DNA of 64,000 bases from NCBI GenBank assembly GCA_958296005.1, contig CATQHQ010000002.1:1795501-1859500 (forward strand), written 5' to 3'. The notes under the pieces are model-generated. The model saw only the letters and a program-made list of their open reading frames with translations. It ran no database searches and was not told the DNA's origin. Below are positions 8,893 to 18,391 of the stretch, piece by piece (the stretch's first letter is position 1; the number at the start of each line of letters is the position of its first letter). A program made the translations under genes and the position numbers. Origin of the DNA: Longimicrobiales bacterium (GTDB lineage Bacteria; Gemmatimonadota; Gemmatimonadetes; Longimicrobiales; Gaopeijiaceae).

Positions 8893-11328
8893 ATGTTCGA
8901 CCGGTACGCCGTCGCTCTCGGAGTTGCCGTCTTCGCCGCCGCCTCGCCGTCTTCGGCGCAGGACCGCGTCGGTGCCATGGTCGCCGTGTCGGGCGACGAA
9001 GTCTTCGTGGGCAAGCCGGGGGCGGCTCGTGGTCCCGCCGTGGTCTACCACTACGCCTTCGTCGAGGGCGGCTGGGTGCTTGCGGGCACGCTGGCGCCTC
9101 CCGGAGCCGCCGACGCGGGAACCCGCCTGTCGCCATCGATCCGGGTGGCGAGGGGGGCGGTCCACGGGGCCGGCGCGCGGCTGATCGTGGGCGCGGGGGA
9201 CCCGGGCGTGGCGCTGGGCGGCCATCTCTTCCTTGCGGAGGGGGAGCGTGCCGGTTGGGTCTACGAGGCGAGCCTCGCCCTCGGCGTCCCTGGAGAGGCC
9301 GAGAAAGTGGAGGAGCCCGCGGGCGACCTCTCCGGCGGCTCCGCGGTGAGCTTGGCCGACATCATGCAGATCCTTCAGCCTCCGCCGCGGCTGGTGGCTG
9401 CCGACGGCGACCGGGCAGCCGTCTTCGTCCCGGGCGAGGGCCGGGTGCACCTCTTCGAGTCGGCAGGGGACGAGTGGACTCGGAGAAGCGACGTCGCCGT
9501 CCCCGTCGCAGAGCCGGCCTCGGCCTCCGTCGTGCTGGCGGACGACGAGCTCCTGGTCGGCTTCGGCGGAGCGGTTCGAGTGTTCGCGGAGGAGGACGAC
9601 GGCGGCGACTGGACGTTGCGAGCAACGCTACGCCCCGACTCGGCACGCGCGAGCGCCGCCTTCGGCGCGGCCCTGGCCCTGACCGACGACCGCCTGCTCG
9701 TCGGTGCGCCCGACGCCAGCGACGGCGCCGGCTTGGTCTTCGCATACCGTCGAGACGGTCCCGAGCCGACCGGCGAATGGTCGCTGGAACAGGTGCTGGA
9801 CCCCGGACCCGACGCCCAAGGCCACCGCTTCGGCGCGGCGCTGGCCGTCTGGGACGACGAGCTCTGGGCCGGGGCGCCGGGCGGCGACCAGGTCCGCCGC
9901 TTTCTGGCGGACGAGACCGGCTGGACGCCGGTGCCGCTGCCGGAGACGCCGACGGCCCCGCCGGGAGTGCAACCCGGATCGAGAGCGGCGTTCGGCGCGA
10001 CGCTGGCCCTGGGTGCCGGCGCGGCGGTCGTGGGGGCACCCGAGGCCCACGGCGGGGCGGGCGGCGCGACGGTCTTCGCCCGGCAACCCGGCGGCGAGTG
10101 GGGACCCGGCGCTTGGCTGGCCCCCCACGACCCCTTGTCGGCCGTCGTCGGCGAAGAGGTTCGGTGCGAGGACGGCGATGCGGCGGGCTTCGCCTGCGAC
10201 GACGTGGACTTGATGGCGTACCTGCCCCTCTCGGCGCTGGGAGGCGCGCCCGGCGAGCGGGTCAGCGACGTGTGGGGGTGGACCGACCCGGCGACCGGCC
10301 GCGAGTACGCTCTGGTCGGACGCACCGGCGGCGCGGCGATCGTGGACGTGACCGCTCCGGCGGCGCCCCAGTACGTCGGGGTCGTGCCCGCCAACCCCAG
10401 CGGCGCGCGCGACCTGAAGGTCTACGCGGACCACTTGTTCTTCACGGGCGACGGCGCCGGCGAGCACGGCCTCGTCGTCTTCGACCTGACCCGGTTGCGG
10501 GAGGCGGCCGCCGCGGCGGCGGACGGAGCCGTCAGCTTCGAGCCGGACGCCGTGTACCGGGGCATCGCCAGCGCCCACAACCTCGTGCTGGACCCGGAAA
10601 GCGGGTTCGCGTTCCCCGTCGGGGCCAGCGGCGGGGGCGAGACGTGCGGCGGCGGGCTTCACATGGTGGACGTGCGCGACCCCAAGTCTCCAGTCTTCGC
10701 GGGGTGTTTCACCGACACCGAAGGGCTGATCTACCCAGGACGGACCCACGACGCCCAGTGCGTCGTCTACCGAGGTCCCGACGACCGCTACCGGGGGCGT
10801 CAGCTCTGCTTCGCGTCCAACGAGACCGCGCTGCGGATCGTGGACGTGACCGACAAGGCGGCCCCCGTGCCGATCGGGACGGCCACCTATCCGGGGTTGG
10901 CGTACGTCCACCAGGGTTGGCTCACCGACGACCACCGCTACTACTACCTGGACGACGAGTTGGACGAGCTGGCCGGCACGACGCCCCGAACCCGCACCTA
11001 CATCTACGACGTGGCGGAGCTGGACGATCCGATCCTGGCCGGCGCCGTGGACGGTCCCAACGGAGCGACCGACCACAACCTCTACGTCAAGGGCGACCGG
11101 ATGTACCAGGCCAACTACCAGGCCGGGTTCCGCCTCCTCGACATCGCCGATCCCGAGTCGCCCAAGGAGATCGGCTGGTTCGACACGACCCCCTACGAAG
11201 GCGACCCGCCCGGGTTCGTGGGCGCCTGGACCGCGTACCCGTTCTTCGACAGCGGGGCGGTGGTGGTGACCAGCATGTACGAAGGGCTGTTCGTGCTTAA
11301 GCCCCGGGAGCGACGGCTGATCCCTTGA
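8893..11328 (+). CDS. Secreted choice-of-anchor B family protein with beta-propeller-like repeats
   Basis: An 811-residue exported protein. The ATG at 8893 has AGGAGGAG at 8880-8887. Residues 1-22 are a signal peptide ending in SSAQ. Residues about 25-420 hold repeated units of the kind FGAALALTDDRLLVGAPDA, typical of FG-GAP-like propeller blades. From about 440 the choice-of-anchor-B part follows: SDVWGWTDPATGREYALVG, AIVDVTAPAAPQYVG, HNLVLDPESGFAFPVGASG, RTHDAQCVVYRGPD, TDHNLYVKGDRMYQANYQAGFRLLDIADPESP. There is no recognisable C-terminal sorting signal. It is divergent from the AhpD-like/hut operon with a 49-bp gap. The ligand is unknown; it is probably a cell-surface or periplasmic binding protein. 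Confidence 0.85.
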   Translation: MFDRYAVALGVAVFAAASPSSAQDRVGAMVAVSGDEVFVGKPGAARGPAVVYHYAFVEGGWVLAGTLAPPGAADAGTRLSPSIRVARGAVHGAGARLIVGAGDPGVALGGHLFLAEGERAGWVYEASLALGVPGEAEKVEEPAGDLSGGSAVSLADIMQILQPPPRLVAADGDRAAVFVPGEGRVHLFESAGDEWTRRSDVAVPVAEPASASVVLADDELLVGFGGAVRVFAEEDDGGDWTLRATLRPDSARASAAFGAALALTDDRLLVGAPDASDGAGLVFAYRRDGPEPTGEWSLEQVLDPGPDAQGHRFGAALAVWDDELWAGAPGGDQVRRFLADETGWTPVPLPETPTAPPGVQPGSRAAFGATLALGAGAAVVGAPEAHGGAGGATVFARQPGGEWGPGAWLAPHDPLSAVVGEEVRCEDGDAAGFACDDVDLMAYLPLSALGGAPGERVSDVWGWTDPATGREYALVGRTGGAAIVDVTAPAAPQYVGVVPANPSGARDLKVYADHLFFTGDGAGEHGLVVFDLTRLREAAAAAADGAVSFEPDAVYRGIASAHNLVLDPESGFAFPVGASGGGETCGGGLHMVDVRDPKSPVFAGCFTDTEGLIYPGRTHDAQCVVYRGPDDRYRGRQLCFASNETALRIVDVTDKAAPVPIGTATYPGLAYVHQGWLTDDHRYYYLDDELDELAGTTPRTRTYIYDVAELDDPILAGAVDGPNGATDHNLYVKGDRMYQANYQAGFRLLDIADPESPKEIGWFDTTPYEGDPPGFVGAWTAYPFFDSGAVVVTSMYEGLFVLKPRERRLIP

Positions 11329-11335
11329 TCTGAAG

Positions 11336-11407
<72 letters not shown>

Positions 11408-11469
11408 GACGAGAGCCGACAAGAAAGGGGGCGCGCGGCACCGGCCGCCGCCCCCTCTTCCGTCGCAAG

Positions 11470-11542
<73 letters not shown>

Positions 11543-11554
11543 GTCGGGGCTAGG

Positions 11555-11583
11555 ACGGTACCGAAACCGCCCACGCCCGTCAA
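11555..11583 (-). promoter_or_regulatory. Candidate sigma-70 promoter of the tRNA-Gly/tRNA-Cys unit
   Basis: On the minus strand, TTGACG (11578-11583) and TACCGT (11555-11560) are separated by 17 nt and lie 12 nt before the tRNA-Gly 5' end, a fitting arrangement for a stable-RNA promoter. It also occupies the space where a start for the plus-strand gene at about 11627 would be sought. Confidence 0.5.
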
Positions 11584-11626
11584 GTTATATTTCCCGTCTG
11601 CCACGCCCATCCAGAGCCATCCGCCG

Positions 11627-13273
11627 ATCCGACCGCTCGCCTTCGCCTCGACCCGCTTCACGCCCGTCTTCGCCGGTGCTTTGGCATGGGCGTTCGTCGC
11701 GTCGGCGGCCGCCCAGGAACCGTATTCGGTCCTGGTCCCCCGCGGGACGGTGCGGCTGGAGATCGGCACCGGCTACTCGTCGTTCGCAAGCGTCTACGGC
11801 GTGTCCGGAGGCGACGGAGCCAGATCGCTGGCGGACTTCTTCGGCGGCCCCGTCGGGCCGGCGATCTTTCCCACCTTGGCGGGGTTCGAAGCGGCGGTTC
11901 GCGAGGCGACCGGCGGGGAGTACGCAGCGAGCCTGGGCGTCATGTCCTCCTCGGTCGAGAAGAACTCGGTGCGGCTGCCCGCCTCCTTGGACGTGGGCGT
12001 GTTCGACTGGCTCTCGGCCGGGGTGTCGGCGTCGATCGTGCGCAACGAGACCGACTTCGTCTTCCACTTCGCTTCCGACTCGGCCAACGCCAACGCCGGG
12101 TTCAGCCCGGGGCTGGACGACGCCTCCGAGGTGTCCCGGTTCCTGTCGAGCCTGCGCACCTCGATCAACGGGTACGACTCCTACCGCGCCGGGCTGTGCG
12201 CCGCCGAGCCGACCTCTGCGGGCTGTCGCGACGCCACGGCCCTCCTCGCCGGCTCGCGGGCGTTCCACGAGGCCCTGGCGACGATGTACGCGAGCCCGTT
12301 GGCGCCGCTGGCGGGGTCGGCGGCGGGGATCGCGCTGCTGGCCCGCCTGGCCGAGTTCGCGGAGGCGTTTCAGGCTGCCGGAGCGACCTCGCCGGGCACC
12401 CTGCCCCTCTCCGGCGCGCCCTTTTCCGCGGAAGACCTTCAGGACTTCGTGACCAACCCGGCGTTCGGCATCGCCGGGAACCGTCCTCTGTCCTCGTGGC
12501 GCTCCCTTTGGATGCTCGGCGACTTGGAGCTTCGCGCCAACGCCCGATGGCTCGACAAGACCGAGCCGGGCTACCGTCTGACCGCAGGCGGCGGGGCCAT
12601 GGTCAGGCTGCCCACCGGCACGCAGGACGATCCGGCCAACTTTCTGGACCTGGGCTCGGGCGACCGCCAGATCGACGTGGAGGCGCGAGGCTGGCTGAAC
12701 GGCAGCTGGCGCGACCGGCTCGGCCTCTGGACCGACCTGCGCTACGGCGTCCAGCTGCCGGGAACCACCGAGCGGCGCGTCTTCGACCCGGGCTACGCGA
12801 TGGCGCCGGCGTCCACCCAGGCACGCCTCGACTGGAACCCGGGCGACTACTTCTTCGCCGAGGTCGCGCCCTGGGTCCGGCTGTCCGGCGCCGTCACGGT
12901 GGTCGCGGGCTACCGACACTTCCGCAAGGGAGAGGACTCCTTCGCGCTGTCGGTCCCGGCCCCTGCGGAGACCGACGGCTCGCCGCCCGCGCCGGATCCG
13001 TCCGCGGCCCCAGGCACCTTGGACCCCGAGGTCCTCGTGCCCGGAAGCGGCGCGTCGACCGGCCGGATCGTGCTGGGGCTCGTGTACAACCGAACCAGTG
13101 GGCGATCCGGTACCGGGCGGGACGACGAGCCTGCGCCAGGCGACGCGCGTCGGCGACCCCTCGAAGCGCGGGCGATCTACCGGCAAGTGGTCGCGGGCGA
13201 AGGGATCGGCGTGCCCGTGGCCGGCTCCTTGGAGGTCGGCTTCCGGTTCTACGTGGGGATCTGGGGCGGCTGA
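11627..13273 (+). CDS. Probable outer-membrane beta-barrel protein, start codon unclear
   Basis: The frame is open from the tRNA region to 13273, and coding character begins around 11610. A signal-peptide-like stretch is visible (RPLAFASTRFTPVFAGALAW, then AFVASAAAQEP), then a long mature part with alternating aromatic strands (VRLEIGTGYSSF, LELRANARW, GGGAMVRLP, DLRYGVQLPG, ITVVAGYRHF-like units) and a C-terminus of GFRFYVGIWGG. This looks like an outer-membrane barrel of about 520 residues. No ATG, GTG or TTG stands before the signal peptide; ATC at 11627 gives the best-shaped precursor, and TTG at 11680 would leave only 11 residues before the AQ. The start may be unusual or the 5' end damaged. 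No family name could be assigned. Confidence 0.6.
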   Translation: MRPLAFASTRFTPVFAGALAWAFVASAAAQEPYSVLVPRGTVRLEIGTGYSSFASVYGVSGGDGARSLADFFGGPVGPAIFPTLAGFEAAVREATGGEYAASLGVMSSSVEKNSVRLPASLDVGVFDWLSAGVSASIVRNETDFVFHFASDSANANAGFSPGLDDASEVSRFLSSLRTSINGYDSYRAGLCAAEPTSAGCRDATALLAGSRAFHEALATMYASPLAPLAGSAAGIALLARLAEFAEAFQAAGATSPGTLPLSGAPFSAEDLQDFVTNPAFGIAGNRPLSSWRSLWMLGDLELRANARWLDKTEPGYRLTAGGGAMVRLPTGTQDDPANFLDLGSGDRQIDVEARGWLNGSWRDRLGLWTDLRYGVQLPGTTERRVFDPGYAMAPASTQARLDWNPGDYFFAEVAPWVRLSGAVTVVAGYRHFRKGEDSFALSVPAPAETDGSPPAPDPSAAPGTLDPEVLVPGSGASTGRIVLGLVYNRTSGRSGTGRDDEPAPGDARRRPLEARAIYRQVVAGEGIGVPVAGSLEVGFRFYVGIWGG

Positions 13274-13310
13274 TCCCGAAGGGTCGCGCGCGCCTGCGGT
13301 CGGGGCGGCG

Positions 13311-14984
13311 CTAGGCGGCGCCAGACGGGCCGAGCAGTTCGCGGGCGTGGCGCAGCGACGACTCCGACTCCGGGTCGCCTCCCAGCATCCGCGCGACCTC
13401 GCGAACCCGCTCTTCGGGTCCCAGACGGCGCAGCGAGGTTCTCGCCCGATCCCCGCCGGCGTCCTTCTCGACCAGCAGGTGACTCGACGCCCGGGCGGCG
13501 ATCCGGGCCAAGTGCGTGACCACCAGCACCTGCCGTCCGCGAGACACTTCCTCCAGGCGGTCGCCCACCTGGGCCGCCACGGCACCGCCGACGCCGGAGT
13601 CGATCTCGTCGAACACGAGGACGGGCACGTCGTCCACTCCCGCCAGCACCGACTTGAGCGCCAGCATGACCCTGGACAGCTCCCCGCCCGAGGCGATCCG
13701 GGCCAAGGGTCCCGGCGGGAAGCCCGGGTTCATCGAGGCCATGAAGCGCACCCGCTCCGACCCGCGGGGCGACGGCTCCGTCCGCTCCTCCAGCTGCACG
13801 CGAAAGCGGCCGCCCTCCAGTCCCAGCCCCGCGAAGAGGGCGCTCGCCGCCCGAGTCAACCGGTCCGCAGCCGCCCTCCGTCGAGCCGAGAGGGCCTCGG
13901 CAGCTTCTTTCCACGCCGCCTCCGCCTCCGCCAGCTCGCGAGCCAGCGCACCCGCGTCCACCCGTGTCGCCGTCAGCTCGTCCAGCTGCCGCCGGAGAGC
14001 CTCGCCGGTGGCGATCACCTCCTCCACTGTGGCGCCGTACTTTCGCTTCAGCCCGTGCAGGAAGGCGTCGCGCTCGCGAAGGGCCTCCAGACGGGCAGGG
14101 TCGTGCTCGATCCCGTCCCCGTAGGCGGTCAGCTCGCCGGCGGCGTCGGCAACTCGGTGGTAGGCGTCCTCCAGGGCGCCGTGGAGCGCGGCCAAGCCTG
14201 GGTCGGTCTCGCTCATTCGGCGCACCCGGGCCGCCGCGTCGGCCAAACGGTCGGTGACGGCGCCTTCCCCGGCTTGGAGAAGCTCGTGAAGGGCGCCGCT
14301 CTCCCGGGCCAGGGTCTCGGCGTTGGCCAGGCGGGACGTTTCGATGCGCAACCGCTCGTCTTCGCCGGGCGCTAGGTTGGCGTCGTCGATCTCGCCCAGC
14401 TGAAAGCGCAGGAAGTCGGCCCGGCTCCCGAGCTCCCGGCGACGCGACTCCGCGCGGGCCAGTCGCTTCCGCACTCCAGCCGCCCGGCGGAAGGCGTCCC
14501 CCACCCGATCCGCAAGCTCCCTGCAGCCGCCGAAGTCGTCGAGCACTTCCTGCTGAAAGTTCCCCGACAGGAGCCGCTGGTGCTCGTGCTGGCCGTGGAT
14601 GTCCACCAGCATTCCCCCGACTTGCCGGAGAGCGCCGGCGGTCACGGGGGAGTCGTTGATCCAGCTTCGGCTTCGACCTTCGGCCCGCACTTCCCTGCGC
14701 AGGACCAACTGGGACTCGTCGTCGCCAGCCAGCCCCAGATCGGCCAGACGGCGGGCGACCCGATCGAGGCCCTGCAGCTCCACCACGCCTTCCACCACCG
14801 CCCTCTCGCTGCCGGTCCGAACCGACGAGGCCGACGCGCGACCGCCCAGCAGCAGCCCCAGCGCGTCCACCATGATCGACTTCCCCGCCCCGGTCTCGCC
14901 GCTGACCACGTTCAGCCCAGGCGACAGGGGCACCGACAGCTCCTCGACGACCGCAAAGTTGCGGATGCGCATCTCGGCGAGCAC
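13311..14984 (-). CDS. recN: DNA repair protein RecN
   Basis: An SMC-like ATPase acting in double-strand break repair. Length is 557 residues. Walker A GETGAGKS is at residues 29-36 after the typical MRIRNFAVVEELSVPL. A long coiled-coil centre follows (residues about 150-370), then the ABC signature IASGGELSRVMLALKSVLAG, Walker B VLVFDEIDSGVGG and the D-loop region. The GTG at 14984 is chosen because it is 35 bp after nadK; the ATG at 14972 is an equal alternative. It is the last gene of the folD-xseA-xseB-ispA-nadK-recN series and converges on the outer-membrane gene with a 37-bp gap. Confidence 0.96.
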   Translation of the reverse strand: MLAEMRIRNFAVVEELSVPLSPGLNVVSGETGAGKSIMVDALGLLLGGRASASSVRTGSERAVVEGVVELQGLDRVARRLADLGLAGDDESQLVLRREVRAEGRSRSWINDSPVTAGALRQVGGMLVDIHGQHEHQRLLSGNFQQEVLDDFGGCRELADRVGDAFRRAAGVRKRLARAESRRRELGSRADFLRFQLGEIDDANLAPGEDERLRIETSRLANAETLARESGALHELLQAGEGAVTDRLADAAARVRRMSETDPGLAALHGALEDAYHRVADAAGELTAYGDGIEHDPARLEALRERDAFLHGLKRKYGATVEEVIATGEALRRQLDELTATRVDAGALARELAEAEAAWKEAAEALSARRRAAADRLTRAASALFAGLGLEGGRFRVQLEERTEPSPRGSERVRFMASMNPGFPPGPLARIASGGELSRVMLALKSVLAGVDDVPVLVFDEIDSGVGGAVAAQVGDRLEEVSRGRQVLVVTHLARIAARASSHLLVEKDAGGDRARTSLRRLGPEERVREVARMLGGDPESESSLRHARELLGPSGAA

Positions 14985-15019
14985 GGGTCAGGCGGTTCGG
15001 GGCAAGGGAGGGCGGAGCG

Positions 15020-15967
15020 TCAGTGGCCTTCGGGAGGATGGACGGCCCAGTTCAGCTTGCGGCGGAGCGTCGCGAAGTACGAGTGCTCGGGCAAGCGGAC
15101 CAGATGGACCCGCGACGGGCCCATCCGCACGACCACCCGGTCCGTCGGGCAGAGCCGCGGTCCCTCCCGACCGTCCACGGTGAGGTGCAGGGGCTCGCCC
15201 CGGTCCAGGATCGTCACGGTGATCTGTTCCTCGCCGGGAACGACCAAGGGGCGGACGGCCAGCGTGTGGGGGAGGATCGGCGTGACCAGGAAGCAGTTCA
15301 GCTCCGGGACGACGATCGGTCCCCCGGCGGAGAGGGAGTACGCCGTGGAGCCGGTCGGGGTGGCCAGGATGACGCCGTCGCCCGAGAAGCTACCGATCTC
15401 CTGCCGATCGCCGCCGTCGCCGACCCAGAGGTCGAGGCGCGTTACTCGCGCGGCGCCGGCCTTGTGGACGACCACATCGTTGAGGGCCGTCAGCCGACAG
15501 CTCGCCGACGCCCCGTCCGGGCGCAGAACGGAGGCCTCCAGCGTTCCCCGTTCCTCGATCGTGTATTCGCCGCGCAGGACGCGCCGGAGCCCCGTCTTGA
15601 TGTCGTCGGCAGCCACCGACGTAAGGAACCCGAGGTTCCCCAGGTTGATCCCCAGCACGGGCACCTCCCGCCCCAAGACAGAACGGGCGGCGCGCAGCAG
15701 GGTCCCGTCGCCCCCGAGGGAGATCACGAGGTCGGCGGCTTCAGCGTCCGCGCCGCCCACGGCAACATCGCCGCCGACAACCGCGGCCAGCGGGGACTCG
15801 GCGCTCACGGTCGCGCCGAACTCTGCCGCCACCTCGGCCACGCTGCGGCAGGCGCGTACGACGGCTTCGGCGGGCTGCTCGCTGGCGGGGCCGGCCTCGT
15901 CGCCAAGCCCGACCGCCTCCTTGCCGAAGAGCGCGATCCGCCGGAAGGCCGTGGCATGGGAAGGCAT
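15020..15967 (-). CDS. nadK: NAD kinase
   Basis: Phosphorylates NAD+ to NADP+. Length is 315 residues from the ATG at 15967, which lies 5 bp after the ispA stop. The GGDGT motif is at residues 85-89 (ISLGGDGTLLRAA), followed by LGINLGNLGFLT, LNDVVVHK, and the glycine-rich GDGVILATPTGSTAYSLSAGGPIV region that binds NAD. An upstream in-frame extension overlaps ispA and is not supported. Confidence 0.96.
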   Translation of the reverse strand: MPSHATAFRRIALFGKEAVGLGDEAGPASEQPAEAVVRACRSVAEVAAEFGATVSAESPLAAVVGGDVAVGGADAEAADLVISLGGDGTLLRAARSVLGREVPVLGINLGNLGFLTSVAADDIKTGLRRVLRGEYTIEERGTLEASVLRPDGASASCRLTALNDVVVHKAGAARVTRLDLWVGDGGDRQEIGSFSGDGVILATPTGSTAYSLSAGGPIVVPELNCFLVTPILPHTLAVRPLVVPGEEQITVTILDRGEPLHLTVDGREGPRLCPTDRVVVRMGPSRVHLVRLPEHSYFATLRRKLNWAVHPPEGH

Positions 15968-15972
15968 CGCGG

Positions 15973-16845
15973 TCACCGCTTGCGGTCGATCACGAAGTGG
16001 GCCAGCTGACGCAGCCGAGGCGCTGGAAGGCACGCCGCGTCCAGGGCGTCCTCGGCCTGCGCCACAAGCTGCCGTCCCCGCTCTCGCGCGCCGGTCACGC
16101 CCAGCAGCGCCACGTAGGTGGACTTGGCCAGCGCCGCGTCCGACGGTCGCTTGCCGAGGGCTTGGGAGGAGGCGGTCGCGTCGAGGACGTCGTCCATGAC
16201 CTGGAACGCCAGCCCCAAGTCCTGCCCGAACGCCCTCACCGCCAAGAGGGCCTCGTCGCCTGCGCCCGCGGCCATCGCGCCCACCTCCAGGGAGGCGGAG
16301 AGGAGGGCGCCGGTCTTGAGGCCGTGAAGGGCCGCCAGCTCCTCTTCGTCCAGCGTCCGGCCCTCGGCCAGCAGGTCCAGGACTTGGCCTCCGATCATCC
16401 CGCCGGCGCCGGCCGCTTCCAGCAGACGCCCGGCGATCCGAGCGGCCTCCCGGGGCGATCTTCCGACAGCGACGGCAGCGTCGTGGGCTCTGGCCGCGGC
16501 CCAGGGGATCAGGGCGATGCCTGCCAGCGCGGTGGAGGCCACGCCGTGCACCGTGTGGGGCGTGGGGACGCCTCGGCGCAGGGGCGCGTCGTCCATGCAG
16601 GGCAAGTCGTCGTGCATGAGGGAGTAGGCGTGGATCAGCTCCACCGCCGCCGCCAAGTCGTACACGGACTCGGTCGGCGGACCGCCCACCTCCTGGTAGG
16701 CGGCGACCGTCAGCATCGGCCGGAGGCGCTTTCCGCCGCTCGCGACCCCTGCCCGGGCAACCTCCGAGAGGAACGGCGGCAACGCCTGGGCGAAGTCGGC
16801 CAAGGCCCGCTCGAGAGCCGACTCGATCCGCGACCCGTCAGACAT
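15973..16845 (-). CDS. ispA: Polyprenyl (farnesyl/geranylgeranyl) diphosphate synthase
   Basis: A chain-elongating trans-prenyltransferase that condenses IPP with allylic diphosphates. Length is 290 residues. The first Asp-rich motif is DDLPCMDD (79-86), the second is in FQVMDDVLDATA, and GGKRLRP near residue 37 binds IPP. The DDx4D form of the first motif and the short length fit the bacterial IspA class; exact chain length cannot be read with certainty. It overlaps xseB by 8 nt, the classic xseB-ispA arrangement. Confidence 0.92.
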   Translation of the reverse strand: MSDGSRIESALERALADFAQALPPFLSEVARAGVASGGKRLRPMLTVAAYQEVGGPPTESVYDLAAAVELIHAYSLMHDDLPCMDDAPLRRGVPTPHTVHGVASTALAGIALIPWAAARAHDAAVAVGRSPREAARIAGRLLEAAGAGGMIGGQVLDLLAEGRTLDEEELAALHGLKTGALLSASLEVGAMAAGAGDEALLAVRAFGQDLGLAFQVMDDVLDATASSQALGKRPSDAALAKSTYVALLGVTGARERGRQLVAQAEDALDAACLPAPRLRQLAHFVIDRKR

Positions 16846-17071
16846 CCTCTTCCGGGCTGGTCAGCTCCTCGACCTTGAGTTCGGCGGCGGCCAAGCTGTC
16901 CTTGGCGCGACGGACGTGGCCCACCCCCTCCTCGAAGAGCGCCAGCGCTTCGTCCAGCCCCAGGGAGTCGGAGTCCAGCGCACGGGCGATCTCCTCGATC
17001 CGGGCAAGGCGCTCTTCCAGGCTCATCTCGGGGCGGCCCGGCGAGCCGTCGGTCGCCGTGCGGTCAGTCAC
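16838..17071 (-). CDS. xseB: Exodeoxyribonuclease VII small subunit
   Basis: A 77-residue helical small subunit of exonuclease VII. It has the family pattern SLEERLARIEEIARALDSDS then LGLDEALALFEEGV, and a Leu/Lys-rich end. It overlaps xseA by 4 nt upstream and ispA by 8 nt downstream. Confidence 0.93.
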   Translation of the reverse strand: MTDRTATDGSPGRPEMSLEERLARIEEIARALDSDSLGLDEALALFEEGVGHVRRAKDSLAAAELKVEELTSPEEDV

Positions 17072-18378
17072 TGGGCCACCTCGTCGTCATGCGCGCCCGT
17101 CACCGTGCACGGCACGCTGCCGTCCACGACTCGCAGGCGGAAGGCCAGCTCCGGGGTGAAGTCGGTGGTGGCGCGCAGGAGGCGGCCGTTCCCGTCCAGC
17201 GGGAGCGCGTAGCCCCTGGCCAGCGTGGAGAGGGGCGACAGCGCCTCCATCGCGGCGGACGCCCCGGCCAGACGCTCGGTGTCGCGGCGGATCCGGCGAC
17301 GGACGGCTCCGACGATCGCTGCGCGTCCCCCTTCGAGGCGCGCGCGCCGCGCCGGTCCCAGACGACGGACGCGGCGCCAGATCGCGTCCTCCCCCCGCTC
17401 CAGCCGGCTCCGTTGGAAACGGATCCGCAACGCAAGCGCCTTCCCCAGGCGTCGGGCGTAGCCGTCCAGCAGCTGCTCTACATCCTTCCGCTCGGGCACG
17501 ACCGCCTCGGCGGCGGCCGACGGCGTCGCGGCCCGCAGGTCCGCCACCAAGTCGCAGATCGTCACGTCGGTCTCGTGCCCAACACCCGACACCACTGGCA
17601 CCAGGCTGGCGGCCACCGCCCGAGCGACGGGCTCCTCGTTGAACGCCCAGAGGTCCTCCACGGACCCGCCACCGCGGGCGACCACAATCACGTCCACGTC
17701 GATCGTCCCCAGAAACGCCACGGCAGCGGCGACCTCCCGGGCGGCGTTCTCCCCCTGCACCTTCGCGCCGCGAACCGCCAGCCGCACCCACGGCGCCCGT
17801 CGGCCCACCACCGCGACGATGTCGCGCAACGCCGCGCTCCCCGGCGACGTGACCACGCCCACCGTTCGCGGGAACTTCGGCAGGGTACGCTTTCGCGCGG
17901 CATCGGTGAGCCCCTCCGCGGTCAACCGCTTGCGGAGGCGCTCGAAAGCGAGCTTCCACATCCCGCCTTCGCTCTCCGTCTCGACCTTTGCGACGACGAA
18001 CTGGTAGACGCCTCGAGTCTCGTAGAGGGTCAGGTGTCCGAAGACGCGAACGGTCATCCCGTCGCGGGGGAGCATCGGCAGTCGGACCGCGTTTCGCCGG
18101 AAGAGCACGCTACGGATCTGCGCCGCGTCGTCCTTCAGGGTGAAGTAGCAGTGGCCGGACCGGTGGCGGCTGAAGTTGGCCACCTCTCCCGACACCCACA
18201 TGCGCGGCAGCGACTGCTCCAGCAGAAGGCACGCCGCCCGGTTCACCTCGCCGACGGTCCAGACTCGCGGGCCGGGGAGCACGGCCGCCGCACGCGCCTT
18301 GGGCACTGGCTCGGGCACCGGAGGCGGCGGCTCGACCGCCGCGGCGCTGGAGAACAGGTCCAGCTCCCGCGGCTTCAC
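17068..18378 (-). CDS. xseA: Exodeoxyribonuclease VII large subunit
   Basis: Catalytic subunit of exonuclease VII, which degrades single-stranded DNA. Length is 436 residues. An N-terminal OB-fold (VWVSGEVANFSRHRSGHCYF-like stretch with TLKDDAAQIRSVLFR) is followed by the catalytic core (VGVVTSPGSAALRDIV, VIVVARGGGSVEDLWAFNEE, SGVGHETDVTICDLVADLRAATPSAAAE) and a basic coiled-coil. The end has the usual LARGYALPLDGNGRLL. Residues 1-40 are a Pro/Ala-rich extension. It starts 13 bp after folD. Confidence 0.96.
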   Translation of the reverse strand: MKPRELDLFSSAAAVEPPPPVPEPVPKARAAAVLPGPRVWTVGEVNRAACLLLEQSLPRMWVSGEVANFSRHRSGHCYFTLKDDAAQIRSVLFRRNAVRLPMLPRDGMTVRVFGHLTLYETRGVYQFVVAKVETESEGGMWKLAFERLRKRLTAEGLTDAARKRTLPKFPRTVGVVTSPGSAALRDIVAVVGRRAPWVRLAVRGAKVQGENAAREVAAAVAFLGTIDVDVIVVARGGGSVEDLWAFNEEPVARAVAASLVPVVSGVGHETDVTICDLVADLRAATPSAAAEAVVPERKDVEQLLDGYARRLGKALALRIRFQRSRLERGEDAIWRRVRRLGPARRARLEGGRAAIVGAVRRRIRRDTERLAGASAAMEALSPLSTLARGYALPLDGNGRLLRATTDFTPELAFRLRVVDGSVPCTVTGAHDDEVAQ

Positions 18379-18391
18379 GCGCTGCCGGTCC

